From MFD09286-c1 sp963701015 (GTDB taxonomy: Bacteria > Bacteroidota > Bacteroidia > Bacteroidales > DTGW01): 64,000 bases of DNA. How positions within the stretch are numbered: position 1 is the first letter of the stretch; each line of letters begins with the position of its first letter. Made by a program: the position numbers and the translations under genes. Positions 42,074-51,807 of this stretch are shown here, piece by piece. The stretch spans positions 2,542,001-2,606,000 of the forward strand of contig OY969556.1 in NCBI GenBank assembly GCA_963701015.1, written 5' to 3'. The notes under the pieces are model-generated. The model saw nothing but the letters and a program-made list of their open reading frames with translations, did no database searches and had not been told where the DNA came from.

Positions 42074-44998
42074 ATGAAATTTAAATCCATCTCAATATTA
42101 TTTATACTAATTGGTTTTGTTCAAATATGCACGGCACTAAATCCTGAGCATATAAGATTACAATTAAAATGGCAAAATCAGTTTCAATTTGCCGGATACT
42201 ATGCAGCCAAATCGAAGGGATATTATAAAAATGCTGGAATTGATGTTGAAATTATTCCTGAAAAGCCTGGAGAAGATCCAATTCAACAAGTTGTAAGTGG
42301 AAAAGCAGAGTTTGGAGTTGGAGCAACTGACTTGCTTTTAAAACGCGAACAAAAAATGCCGGTTGTAGTATTGGCTTGTATATTTCAACATACACCAATG
42401 GTTTTGATATGTTTAAAAAAAGATGATATTCAAACAGTTCACGATTTGATTAATAAACCAATTATGCTCGATGCCGGTTCAGCAGAATTAATAGCGTATT
42501 TAAATTATGAAGGACTTGATATAACTAAACTACAATTAATTACTCATTCAATTAATTTACAGGATTTAATATCTGGTAAAGTTTCTGCCTATAGTGCATA
42601 TATAACCAATGAACCATATCAATTGGAAAAATTTGGTATAAGGTATAAAATATTTTCGCCCATTTCGGATGGGATCGATTTTTACAGCGACAATTTATTT
42701 ACTACTGAATCGCTAATAAAATCGAAACCCGAGCTTGTAAAAAAGTTCCGTGAAGCAAGCCTTAAGGGTTGGGAATATGCAATGCACCATCGCGACGAAA
42801 TTGAAAAATTAATTATTAACCAATACAATTACAAACAAAGTTTAGACCATTTGAGGTTTGAAGCCGAACAAATGTTGCCATTAATTGATGAATCTATGGT
42901 TGAGATTGGTCACATGAACCATAATCGCTGGGAAAGAATAGTGAAAACTTACCAGGATTTAGGAATGTTGAAACCTGATTTTAACCTGAATAATTTCATA
43001 TATGAGCCAATACCTGTTCAACCTGATTTAACTTATTTATATCTTATTATATCTGCAATTGTAATATCGTTAATTGTAGCAACTCTGGTGGCTGTTAGAT
43101 ATTTGCACATGTCAAATGAATTAAAGAAAAGTATAGCAGAACAAAAGCAAACAAAATTAGCCCTTGACGAAAGTGACAAAACATTTCGGTTATTATTTGA
43201 TACTTCACCTTATGCTATTATAATTACTAATTTGAAAGGTGATTTTATAAATGCCAATAATAAAACATTTGAAATATATAAAGCCAAATCAAAGTCGGAA
43301 TTCCTGCAATATAAGGCTTCTCAATTTTATGCTAACATAAACGAAAGACAACAAGTTATTGATGAAATAGTAACCAAAGGATATATTGAAAATAAAGAAA
43401 TCAAATTCCGAACTTTAGCAAACGAAATTAAAACCTTCTTGGTTTCAGCATATACAATGCCTTCAGCCACTGGAGAAATACTCATTGTTTCGTGGCAAAA
43501 CGATATCACTGAATTTAAAACTGTTCAGAAGGAACTTGAAGAAAGCGAAGCAAAATATAAAATGCTGACTGATTATTCTGGCGATATTATAGTGATGTAC
43601 CGGAATTTTGAAAAGTATTATGTGAACCCTTCCGTAGAAAAAATATTAGGATATACCCAAAATGAATGCATGGATATTAATTTTATTGACATTGTCCATC
43701 CAGAATATATTGAAAAAATAAAAAAATATTTACAAAAGGAATGTATAGATATTATTGAAAAAACATATAATGAAGATTTAAAAATTAAACATAAAGACGG
43801 ACATTATATCGCAATTTCTGCCCAGATCATATTCCATATAATTGATAAGGACAACAATATAATTATATTCAATCTCAGAGATACTTCATATAAAGAATTG
43901 TCTGAAAAAGAAATCAGGCGACTTTCAACAGCGGTAAATCAAAGTCCTACAACTATAGTTATAACAAATTTAAACGGAGAAATTGAATATGTAAATCCGC
44001 AATTTTCAGTTATAACAGGCTATACAGCCGAGGAAGCATTAGGGAAAAACCCAAGGATATTAAAATCATATTTTCATAGCGCCGATTTTTATCAAAATAT
44101 GTGGAGTACTTTACTTTCAGGCAAAACCTGGAAAGGTGAAGTATATAACAAACGGAAAGATGGTACGTACTATTGGGAAGAAGCTACAATTGCACCCATT
44201 TTAGATGAAAAAAATGAGATAGTTAATTATGTTGCTATAAAACAAGATGTAAGTTTAAGAAAAGAATCGGAACTTAAAATAAAACAACAAAATGAACAGT
44301 TGGTAGAATTAAACAAAACCAAAGATAGGTTTATTTCAATATTAGCACATGATTTAAAAAATCCGTTTAATGCAATTTTAGGTTATACTGAATTAATTAC
44401 AGATAATTTTGATGAATATAACAAGGAAGAGCTTAAAGAATATATGTCAATTATTTCAAATTCGGCAAAAGACACATTTAATCTGCTTGAAAATCTTCTG
44501 GAATGGGCATATAGTCAACAAAAAAAAGTTAAACTAAATCCAAAAAACACAAATTTATTTACTATAACTAATGAATGTTTAAATTTAGTCAAGAGCAGCG
44601 CTTTTGCTAAAAATATCACTATACAAATTCAAATTGATGAACAAACAAATGTTTTAGCTGATAAAGAAATGATAAAAACAGTTATACGAAATTTGCTTAC
44701 CAATGCTATAAAATTCACAACAGTTGATGGTTCCGTTATAGTTAATTCTAAACAAAACAATGATAATATTGAAATTTCAATAACTGATAATGGAATTGGT
44801 ATGGATGAAAAAACCATAAATTCTTTATTCAAAATTGGTGAAACAAAATCGGCAATAGGTACAAATGGAGAACGCGGAACCGGATTCGGCTTAATGATAT
44901 GTAAAGAATTTATAGAAAAACACGGTGGAAATATATGGGTTGAATCGCAAAAAGGACAAGGCTCAACCTTTTATCTTACAATTCCTGTTTTAAACTGA
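42074..44998 (+). CDS. Sensor kinase with NMT1/THI5-type binding domain and PAS domains
   Basis: Histidine kinase of 974 residues. A signal peptide is followed by a periplasmic NMT1/THI5-like solute-binding domain (about 24-310; LQLKWQNQFQFAGYYAAKSK start), one membrane helix (about 322-345), three PAS domains (about 370-480, 490-610 and 615-735), HisKA with His759 in LAHDLKNPFNA, and an HATPase domain (NLLTNAIKFT, DNGIGMD, GTGFGLMI). The binding domain resembles those for pyrimidine-like or alkanesulfonate/nitrate-type ligands. No response regulator or transporter genes adjoin it, so the output partner is elsewhere. Confidence 0.9.
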   Translation: MKFKSISILFILIGFVQICTALNPEHIRLQLKWQNQFQFAGYYAAKSKGYYKNAGIDVEIIPEKPGEDPIQQVVSGKAEFGVGATDLLLKREQKMPVVVLACIFQHTPMVLICLKKDDIQTVHDLINKPIMLDAGSAELIAYLNYEGLDITKLQLITHSINLQDLISGKVSAYSAYITNEPYQLEKFGIRYKIFSPISDGIDFYSDNLFTTESLIKSKPELVKKFREASLKGWEYAMHHRDEIEKLIINQYNYKQSLDHLRFEAEQMLPLIDESMVEIGHMNHNRWERIVKTYQDLGMLKPDFNLNNFIYEPIPVQPDLTYLYLIISAIVISLIVATLVAVRYLHMSNELKKSIAEQKQTKLALDESDKTFRLLFDTSPYAIIITNLKGDFINANNKTFEIYKAKSKSEFLQYKASQFYANINERQQVIDEIVTKGYIENKEIKFRTLANEIKTFLVSAYTMPSATGEILIVSWQNDITEFKTVQKELEESEAKYKMLTDYSGDIIVMYRNFEKYYVNPSVEKILGYTQNECMDINFIDIVHPEYIEKIKKYLQKECIDIIEKTYNEDLKIKHKDGHYIAISAQIIFHIIDKDNNIIIFNLRDTSYKELSEKEIRRLSTAVNQSPTTIVITNLNGEIEYVNPQFSVITGYTAEEALGKNPRILKSYFHSADFYQNMWSTLLSGKTWKGEVYNKRKDGTYYWEEATIAPILDEKNEIVNYVAIKQDVSLRKESELKIKQQNEQLVELNKTKDRFISILAHDLKNPFNAILGYTELITDNFDEYNKEELKEYMSIISNSAKDTFNLLENLLEWAYSQQKKVKLNPKNTNLFTITNECLNLVKSSAFAKNITIQIQIDEQTNVLADKEMIKTVIRNLLTNAIKFTTVDGSVIVNSKQNNDNIEISITDNGIGMDEKTINSLFKIGETKSAIGTNGERGTGFGLMICKEFIEKHGGNIWVESQKGQGSTFYLTIPVLN

Positions 44999-45056
44999 TT
45001 GACTTTTATTCAGCTATAAATTTCAAATTTATCTATAATATAAGCTAACAAACATT

Positions 45057-45740
45057 TCAATTATTAATTCCTTCAACACATATAACAATTTCACCTTTTA
45101 CTTCTTTTTCTGCAAAATGTGCAATTAACTGTTCTAAAGTACCACGAATAGTTTCTTCATAAATTTTAGACAGCTCACGCGAAACTGTTGCCCGGCGCTG
45201 CGTTCCGAAATGTTCTGCAAATTGGCCTAATGCTTTATCTAATCGAAAAGGTGATTCATAAAAAACCATAGTTCGTGTTTCTGTTGATAATTCCTGTAAT
45301 CGCTTTTGCCTTCCCTTTTTTTGTGGTAAAAAACCTTCGAAACAAAATTTATCACTTGGTAAACCTGAGTTCACTAACGCCGGAATAAGTGCTGTTGGGC
45401 CTGGTAAACATTCAATTATAACATTGCCTGCTATAGCTTCACGAACCAATAAAAATCCGGGATCGGAAATCGAAGGAGTTCCAGCATCTGAAACCATTGC
45501 AATAGTTTCACCATTTTGCATTCGGCCAACAAGGGAATAAACCGCTTTATGTTCGTTAAATTTATGAAATGAATACATCGTTTTGCTGATTTCAAAATGC
45601 TTTAACAGGAAACCTGTTTTACGAGTATCTTCAGCAATAATAATATCAACTTCTTTTAATATACGAATAGCGCGAAGGGTAATATCTTCGAGATTGCCAA
45701 TTGGGGTTGGAACTATATAAAGCCTTCCTTGTTTAACCAT
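45057..45740 (-). CDS. rsmI: 16S rRNA C1402 2'-O-methyltransferase
   Basis: RsmI of 227 residues, which methylates the 2'-O of C1402 in 16S rRNA near the decoding centre. The start LYIVPTPIGNLEDITLRAIR and IIIAEDTRKTGFLLKHF are diagnostic, as are AMVSDAGTPSISDPG and PGPTALIPALVNSGLP. Full length for the family. It lies convergent to the sensor kinase and downstream of the LytTR regulator. Confidence 0.95.
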   Translation of the reverse strand: MVKQGRLYIVPTPIGNLEDITLRAIRILKEVDIIIAEDTRKTGFLLKHFEISKTMYSFHKFNEHKAVYSLVGRMQNGETIAMVSDAGTPSISDPGFLLVREAIAGNVIIECLPGPTALIPALVNSGLPSDKFCFEGFLPQKKGRQKRLQELSTETRTMVFYESPFRLDKALGQFAEHFGTQRRATVSRELSKIYEETIRGTLEQLIAHFAEKEVKGEIVICVEGINN

Positions 45741-45797
45741 AAACTAAATAAATTATGGCTGTAAAGTTGGTCATTTTAAATTTGATGAACAAAAATA

Positions 45798-46547
45798 CTA
45801 GCGGTTTAGCCAAATTTTAAATTCGTGCATATTGCCAAAACTCACAATTACTTCCGATTCAGATCTTGGCTTAAGCTCCAGCTTTAATCGGCTTTTGGAA
45901 ACAATATGCATATTTTCTATAGATTCAATATTCACAATAAATTGGCGGTTTATACGAAAAAATATTTTTGGGTCAAGAATATTTTCAAGTTGTTCGAGCG
46001 TATAATCCACATCAAATTGCTTATTTTCAAAAGTGCATAAAAATATACCCTTTTCCCGGGCAAAAAAATAGGCTATTTCATTGGTTTTTAAAGAAAGTAT
46101 TTTTTGACCAGCATTCACCAAAAACCTTTCTTTATATTCCTTCTTAAGTTTTAAACTTTCTAAAAGTAATTTAAAATCGGGTATTTGATGGTTTTGGTAG
46201 TATTGTTTATATTTTTGAATACTTTGTTTTAGCTCCTCAGCATTTATGGGCTTTAAAAGGTAATCAATGCTGTTATGCTTAAATGCTTTAATAGCAAACT
46301 GATCATATGCAGTAGTGAAAATTACAGGAATTTTTACATCTATTTGTTCAAAAATGCTGAATGAATTACCATCGGAAAGTTGAATATCCATAAATATTAA
46401 ATCGCATGTATTTTCCGACAACCATTTTACCGATTTGCGAACAGATTCAATTTTTGCAATAATTTTAATATTGGTATCAATTGAAAGCACAAGCTTTTCG
46501 AGATTATCTGCTGCTAGTTGTTCATCTTCAATAATAATTATATCCAC
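45798..46547 (-). CDS. LytTR-type response regulator
   Basis: Response regulator of 249 residues: receiver domain (about 1-120; acidic IIEDE, phospho-Asp in LIFMDIQLSDG, Lys in YLLKPI) and LytTR DNA-binding domain (about 145-245; IAYFFAREKGIFL, FFRINRQFIVNI). It is the likely partner of the LytS-like kinase at 46815-47849 on the same strand. The two genes are separated by 267 bases of apparently decayed sequence, which is unusual for this pair. Confidence 0.92.
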   Translation of the reverse strand: MDIIIIEDEQLAADNLEKLVLSIDTNIKIIAKIESVRKSVKWLSENTCDLIFMDIQLSDGNSFSIFEQIDVKIPVIFTTAYDQFAIKAFKHNSIDYLLKPINAEELKQSIQKYKQYYQNHQIPDFKLLLESLKLKKEYKERFLVNAGQKILSLKTNEIAYFFAREKGIFLCTFENKQFDVDYTLEQLENILDPKIFFRINRQFIVNIESIENMHIVSKSRLKLELKPRSESEVIVSFGNMHEFKIWLNR

Positions 46548-46814
46548 TACTCTATACGTATATAGTTATATAAAAATGTAAAATTATAATATTCAAAAAA
46601 CTATTTTTTAAAACTTATACAATAAAATTTGTTGTCGCATAATAATTTGGACACTGTTTCTGAAACATTTTCAGGTATTAATGATTTTATTTCGTTTATA
46701 TCGAATTTTGTATCTTTCATTTAATATAACCAGAATTCCATCGAATACTTTAAAATATACAAACTCGTCTCTGAGTTTTTCTTTTAGTGTAATCATATTA
46801 TACTATTTATATAT
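46548..46814 (-). other. Decayed or small-ORF region between kinase and regulator
   Basis: Between two cotranscribed signalling genes lie two short overlapping-frame ORFs on the same strand: 46796-46671 (41 residues, MITLKEKLRDEFVYFKV) and 46720-46601 (39 residues, MKDTKFDINEIKSLIPEN). A frameshift between them would give one protein of about 65 residues. I recognise neither. This may be a small broken gene or two unsupported ORFs. Confidence 0.35.
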
Positions 46815-47849
46815 TTAGGAAATCCCCAACAATGGTAATTTAGCAATATAATTGTCATTAGTCATATAAAATTCAACTTTTTCATCAGTTAAATGCATAT
46901 AACGCTCTTTAATATTAACCAAACCAATACCTGTGGAACTTTCAATTGCATTTTTAAGTTGTAAATTATTCGAAATTATAAGAAAATTATTTTCAACATA
47001 TATTTTTATTTTCAAAGGTTTTTCCGATGAAATTTCATTATGTTTTATGGCATTTTCAATTAAAATTTGAAGAGATAAAGGTGGAATGAATTCATTTATT
47101 TTAGTAGCATCAATATTTATATCAATTTCGAGATTATTTCCAAATCGTATTTTTTGCAAAAAATAATACGATTGCAAAAACTCCAATTCTTCTTTTAATT
47201 CAACAACCATTTTATCATTCATATCTAAAACATATCTATATATTTTTGAAAATTTATCAACGAAATCAATTGCTTTATCTGGTGATACGCGAATTAATGA
47301 ACTCAATGAATTTAAACTATTAAATAAGAAATGTGGGTTAACCTGACTTTTCAAAGCTGCATATTGCGATTCAGCTTTTTCGGTTTTTAATTTTTCGGTT
47401 TCCAATAAAGCGTTTTTCCATTGTCTGAAAATATAAACTCCTTCGTAAATAGATACGGCTATAGTATTTACAATTAAAGCAATTACTATATTGGTAAAAT
47501 AAACTGTGTATATTGCAGCCCCCGGAATATTATACCGTTTGAATGCAAAATAAAAAATTGACAATATAATTGAAATAATTATTGCTGCACTGAGGCTTGT
47601 TGTTGTTAATTCGGTAATAAACCTACGTATATTATTATGTTGCCATGGATATTTTTTTTGTAATAGATTTATAATACAAGTATTGGTAATACCGATACTT
47701 AAAGTTACAAAAATTGTAAAAATTACTCCTCTTAATATAGAAGCTATATAAAATTCATGTTCAGTTAAATAATAATATATAAGGAAATATCCCGGTATAA
47801 CAATTGCTGCTAATAATGTTAAAGCTATGATGAAGCGAAATTTTCCCAT
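46815..47849 (-). CDS. LytS/YehU-like sensor histidine kinase
   Basis: Histidine kinase of 344 residues from the ATG at 47849 (the frame extends to a TTG at 47855). Four or five membrane helices (about 5-150) precede the His_kinase domain, whose phospho-His is in NPHFLFNSLNSLSSLIR, and an ATPase domain with LQILIENAIKHNE and STGIGLVNIKERY. It starts 17 bases after the TonB receptor gene, so receptor and kinase are one operon, and it likely phosphorylates the LytTR regulator downstream. Confidence 0.92.
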   Translation of the reverse strand: MGKFRFIIALTLLAAIVIPGYFLIYYYLTEHEFYIASILRGVIFTIFVTLSIGITNTCIINLLQKKYPWQHNNIRRFITELTTTSLSAAIIISIILSIFYFAFKRYNIPGAAIYTVYFTNIVIALIVNTIAVSIYEGVYIFRQWKNALLETEKLKTEKAESQYAALKSQVNPHFLFNSLNSLSSLIRVSPDKAIDFVDKFSKIYRYVLDMNDKMVVELKEELEFLQSYYFLQKIRFGNNLEIDINIDATKINEFIPPLSLQILIENAIKHNEISSEKPLKIKIYVENNFLIISNNLQLKNAIESSTGIGLVNIKERYMHLTDEKVEFYMTNDNYIAKLPLLGIS

Positions 47850-47866
47850 AATCAAATATAGTTTAT

Positions 47867-50257
47867 TTAGAAATTAATTTTCCATTGCATCATTGGAAAA
47901 AATCCAAGTTGATAGGTGGTAATTACTTTTTGCTGGCGCGAACTGTATGATTGTAATAAATAGTTATTATGATTAGTTATATTTTCAATATAAATGGACC
48001 ATTCTTCAGTAGCTTTAGTATGATTTATTTTAAACCCAACTTTAAAATCAACTTTTAAATAGTCAGGAAAACGTTTGTCAAATGCCTGATTATAATCATA
48101 TACCGACTGATGTTGCGTAACCGAAAGTGTTTCGTTAATAGGAATATATCGCATACCTCCGGAATATGCAATTTTTATATCGGTAGTAATTGCAGTTTTT
48201 GTACCTAAAGGATATTCGCCTCCAAATAATGCATTTACAACATAGTTGCTATTGAAAGCTGTATTGCGCAATACACCATCACTTCCGCGATATTTTGAAT
48301 CAAACAATGATGATGTAAGCAGAAAATAATAATGATGGCTCAGGAATTTTTCAAAAGTCAATTCCAATCCATAATTATATCCTTTGCCGGAGTTTATTAA
48401 ATTGTCATACATTTGAACGCCCCAGTATGCGCCAGAATTAAGAATACTATAATTTGAAGCAGAATCTTTTTGAACTGGGACACTAAATAAATATTGATAA
48501 TATACTTCAGTTTTCAGGCGTAATTCATCTGTAATATTCCAGTCGTGTCCAATAACAAATTGATGCGATTTTGTGAAATCAAGATTTTTGTTGGTTTCAA
48601 TATTCGAACCAGGTTTCAGGTAATAATATACCGATAGTGGCTGTGAATGCGACACCAAACCATAACCAAAACTTAATTTTCTGTTTCTTGCATACGACCA
48701 AGTTAATCCGGCCCTTGGTTCAAATGCATTTTCATGGTTCATATCAAAATATATAAATTGAACCCCCGGGTTAAAAGCGAGTTGGTTTGAAATTTTATAT
48801 GTAGCTTCATAATAACTTTCGAACAATTGCGGACCCTGTGATAACGATTTTGATAAATTAAGGATTGGCATCAAGCTATTTGTTGTATCAATAAATACAT
48901 TTGCATGTAAGCCAAATGCCATTTGATTTGCAGTTACACCAAACTTAGTAGTTAATTGCGAATTAAATTTAGTATTAAGAATAAACGAGGCTGTTAACCT
49001 ACTTTCCGATATATCTTCGCGATACCAATGTGTAGGATTTTGAAAATTTGCATCTAAAGTATCAATATTAGTACCTCCATCCTCATAAAAGCCTGAAACA
49101 ATAAACTTAGCATAAGTTTTTTCGCTCAAAAACCGGGTATAAGACGCACCTGAAGCAAACATAGATGAAAAATTATATAAATTCTGACCATCCGAAGCAT
49201 ACATATCACTTTTACTCATCTTGCTTGCAAGCATATCAATACTGCTTATTCCACCTAGCCCAAATACAGTGAACAATCCTTTATTCATGGGAATGTTAAT
49301 TTTATAGCTTATATCCTGATAATAAGGAATGCCAGTAGTTCCGATATTTATGCCCATTTTTTCAACCAAACCCAATGTAGAATAGCGATAATCGACCAAA
49401 TACGAACTGTGATTTTCTTTACTAATTGGACCTTCAGCGCCCAGCTCAAATCCATTAAAACCAATTTCACCTAAAAACTCATGTTTTTCGCTATTCCCAT
49501 TACGCATTTTTAAGTCAAAAACTCCTGAAAGTGCATTCCCATATTCTGCAGGGAATGCGCCTGTATAAAAATCCGAATTTCTTAAGGTATTATTATTAAG
49601 CATCCCAACAGGTCCGCCAGTTGTGCCATTTTCGGCAAAATGATTAGGATTTGGTATATCAACATCTTCTAACCGCCATAAAACACCACTTGGAGAATTA
49701 CCACGGATAACAATATCATTGCGACTATCGTTTGCAAATGAAACACCTGCAAAGTTCGATGCCATTCGTGCCACGTCGCCACGGCTGCCAGCATATTTTT
49801 CAGTTTCTTCAACCGTAAATGACCGGGCTGAAACTGTTGCCATTTCGTTATTAGCCTGTTCTTTCGATTTTGAAGCTTTTACTACTACTTCATCCGTTTG
49901 TGTCACTTGTTCTTCCAATTCAACAGTAATATTTAATTCCTTACCTGTTGTAAGTATTAGATCGCTTAAATTTGCTGTATTATAACCAACAAAACTAATT
50001 GCTAAATTTTTCCTGCCAATTGGAACGTTAGGCAATTTAAAATATCCATTTACATCTGATGTTGTTCCAATTATAGGTTTTGAACCTACTAAAATAATAT
50101 TGGCACCGGGCAAAGGTTGTTGTGACTGTTTGTCCAAAACCTGACCACTAATATTTTGCGTTAACTCCTGACTTTTAATATAGGTAATAGAAAGTGAAAT
50201 AAAAATAGAAATTGCAATTAATTTGTGTAAAGCTTTTAAAGTTGAAGTTTTGATCAT
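47867..50257 (-). CDS. TonB-dependent outer-membrane receptor
   Basis: Outer-membrane receptor of 796 residues. A signal peptide is followed by a carboxypeptidase-regulatory-like domain (about 35-120; SGQVLDKQSQQPLPGANI, GTTSDVNGYFKL), a plug (about 130-260; IVIRGNSPSGVLWRLEDVDI) and a beta barrel to the C-terminus (MQWKINF). There is no SusD-type partner gene, so it is not a classical Sus pair. It is followed by a LytS-type kinase, which suggests uptake linked to signalling. Ligand unknown. Confidence 0.9.
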   Translation of the reverse strand: MIKTSTLKALHKLIAISIFISLSITYIKSQELTQNISGQVLDKQSQQPLPGANIILVGSKPIIGTTSDVNGYFKLPNVPIGRKNLAISFVGYNTANLSDLILTTGKELNITVELEEQVTQTDEVVVKASKSKEQANNEMATVSARSFTVEETEKYAGSRGDVARMASNFAGVSFANDSRNDIVIRGNSPSGVLWRLEDVDIPNPNHFAENGTTGGPVGMLNNNTLRNSDFYTGAFPAEYGNALSGVFDLKMRNGNSEKHEFLGEIGFNGFELGAEGPISKENHSSYLVDYRYSTLGLVEKMGINIGTTGIPYYQDISYKINIPMNKGLFTVFGLGGISSIDMLASKMSKSDMYASDGQNLYNFSSMFASGASYTRFLSEKTYAKFIVSGFYEDGGTNIDTLDANFQNPTHWYREDISESRLTASFILNTKFNSQLTTKFGVTANQMAFGLHANVFIDTTNSLMPILNLSKSLSQGPQLFESYYEATYKISNQLAFNPGVQFIYFDMNHENAFEPRAGLTWSYARNRKLSFGYGLVSHSQPLSVYYYLKPGSNIETNKNLDFTKSHQFVIGHDWNITDELRLKTEVYYQYLFSVPVQKDSASNYSILNSGAYWGVQMYDNLINSGKGYNYGLELTFEKFLSHHYYFLLTSSLFDSKYRGSDGVLRNTAFNSNYVVNALFGGEYPLGTKTAITTDIKIAYSGGMRYIPINETLSVTQHQSVYDYNQAFDKRFPDYLKVDFKVGFKINHTKATEEWSIYIENITNHNNYLLQSYSSRQQKVITTYQLGFFPMMQWKINF

Positions 50258-50489
50258 AATTGTTTAGTTTAAGTTTTAGTTTTTGATAAATTCTTGAAAT
50301 GAATCTATAAATGAATTTTCAATTCAAAATCAAAGAAAAGAATTTAACAATTCTTACTAAAAGTAAAACCTGACGAATGGGCAAAATTATGAGATGAATT
50401 GGCTATGAATTAAAATGAGTAATAATGAAAGTATTAAAAAGCCATTTACTTAGATTATAACTTTAAACCTAAAAAACAATAATTAGAAG
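50258..50489. other. Intergenic region before TonB receptor
   Basis: 232 bases between pyrF and the TonB receptor operon on the same strand, AT-rich. It must contain the receptor promoter, but no convincing -33/-7 pair was found on the minus strand. No ORF or RNA seen. Confidence 0.35.
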
Positions 50490-51323
50490 TTAAAGTAATT
50501 TATGGATTATAAGCAGTTTTTCCATTTGTTTTTGCATTTCAGATGCTTTTTCTCCGGCAACTTCGGCAAATCTGTCAGTTGAGTCGGCATAAATGATACC
50601 ACGTGAATTATTTACCAATAATCCACAGTTTGAATTTAATCCATATTTAACAACGTCTTCCAAGCTTCCTCCCTGAGCCCCAATACCGGGGATTAACAAA
50701 AAGTGATTGGGAATTATTTTTCGAATATCACTCAGCATTTCAGCTTTTGTAGCACCTATTACATACATCATATTTTCTTTAGTACCCCATTTCTCCGATT
50801 TTTTAATGACCAATTCGAAAAGCCTGTCATTTGTTAATGAATCACGGGTCATTTGGAAATCATCAGAGCCGAAATTCGAAGTTAGCGCTAACAATATCAC
50901 CCATTTATTAGGATATGAAAGAAATGGAGTTACAGAATCTTCTCCCATATAAGGAGCAACCGTAACTGCATCAAAATTAAAATCCTGCAAAAAAGCTTTG
51001 GCGTACATTTTTGAAGTATTACCAATATCACCACGTTTTGCATCGGCTATAATAAAGACTTCAGGATAATTATCACGTAAAAAATTAACTGTCATTTGAA
51101 GGCTAACCCACCCAGCGGCACCGGCCGATTCATAAAATGCCAGATTTGGTTTATAAGCAACAGTGAATTTAGCTGTACTATTTATTATATGTTTGTTAAA
51201 TTCGAAAATAGGATACTCAGAATCTTTTATGATTTTAGGAATCTGGCTTATATCTGTATCAAGTCCTACACATAAAAAACTTCTCTTTTTAATTATCTCA
51301 GCAAACAATTGTTTCGAATTCAT
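50490..51323 (-). CDS. pyrF: Orotidine 5'-phosphate decarboxylase
   Basis: OMP decarboxylase of 277 residues, the last step of UMP synthesis, of the longer PyrF group 2. FLCVGLDTDISQIPKII near residue 16, IADAKRGDIGNTSKMYAKAF with the catalytic Asp/Lys set, and TVAPYMGEDSVTPF are diagnostic. The ATG at 51323 is preferred over a TTG at 51329. It has no pyrimidine neighbours here. Confidence 0.95.
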   Translation of the reverse strand: MNSKQLFAEIIKKRSFLCVGLDTDISQIPKIIKDSEYPIFEFNKHIINSTAKFTVAYKPNLAFYESAGAAGWVSLQMTVNFLRDNYPEVFIIADAKRGDIGNTSKMYAKAFLQDFNFDAVTVAPYMGEDSVTPFLSYPNKWVILLALTSNFGSDDFQMTRDSLTNDRLFELVIKKSEKWGTKENMMYVIGATKAEMLSDIRKIIPNHFLLIPGIGAQGGSLEDVVKYGLNSNCGLLVNNSRGIIYADSTDRFAEVAGEKASEMQKQMEKLLIIHKLL

Positions 51324-51502
51324 CCTCAAAAGTTATTAATTTAATTTTTTAATTAATTTATTAAAAGCACAAATTTAACAAACCATTTTATATTGATAGT
51401 TAAAAACTAAACTACCATTTTTAACATAAATAACTGATTATTAGATTAAATGATTAAATAAAAATTATCTGAAAAATTTTTTTGAAAAAATATAGCTATA
51501 TT

Positions 51503-51534
51503 TTTGTGAAATTAGTTTAATCCTATTATTTTCG
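51503..51534 (+). promoter_or_regulatory. Promoter of tRNA-Asn
   Basis: TTTG (51503-51506), a 20-base spacer and TATTTTCG (51527-51534, one mismatch to TAnnTTTG). The start would fall near 51541, giving a leader of about nine bases before the tRNA. Confidence 0.72.
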
Positions 51535-51549
51535 CAGCTCCAAATTAAT

Positions 51550-51623
51550 TCCTCCTTAGCTCAGTTGGTTAGAGCATCTGACTGTTAATCAGAGGGTCCA
51601 AGGTTCAAGTCCTTGAGGGGGAG
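51550..51623 (+). tRNA. tRNA-Asn (GTT)
   Basis: 74-base tRNA. The acceptor arms are TCCTCCT (51550-51556) and AGGGGGA (51616-51622), with one G-T pair; D stem GCTC/GAGC; anticodon GTT (51584-51586) in a CTGACTGTTAATCAG stem-loop; T arm CAAGG-TTCAAGT-CCTTG. The discriminator is G51623 and CCA is not encoded. It stands alone with its own promoter and terminator. Confidence 0.96.
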
Positions 51624-51632
51624 CTGATAATG

Positions 51633-51668
51633 AACCACTTACAGCAATTTTTGTAAGTGGTTTTTTAT
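51633..51668 (+). terminator. Intrinsic terminator after tRNA-Asn
   Basis: AACCACTTACA (51633-51643) and TGTAAGTGGTT (51652-51662) form a perfect 11-bp stem with an eight-base loop, followed by TTTTATTT. Confidence 0.9.
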
Positions 51669-51807
51669 TTGCTTATAAGTTAAATATAACTTTTAATAAT
51701 TTGCAGTTGAAAAGAAAAAATCTTGGGGTTTAAATCACTTTTCAACGCAAGAGTTTGGGAGACTTTTAATTATTCAATTAGAGGTAGAAGGCCTAAAATT
51801 AAAAGAG

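Noticed and set aside
47867..50257. SusC/SusD polysaccharide utilisation locus
   Set aside because: No SusD-type gene or glycoside hydrolase is next to the TonB receptor.
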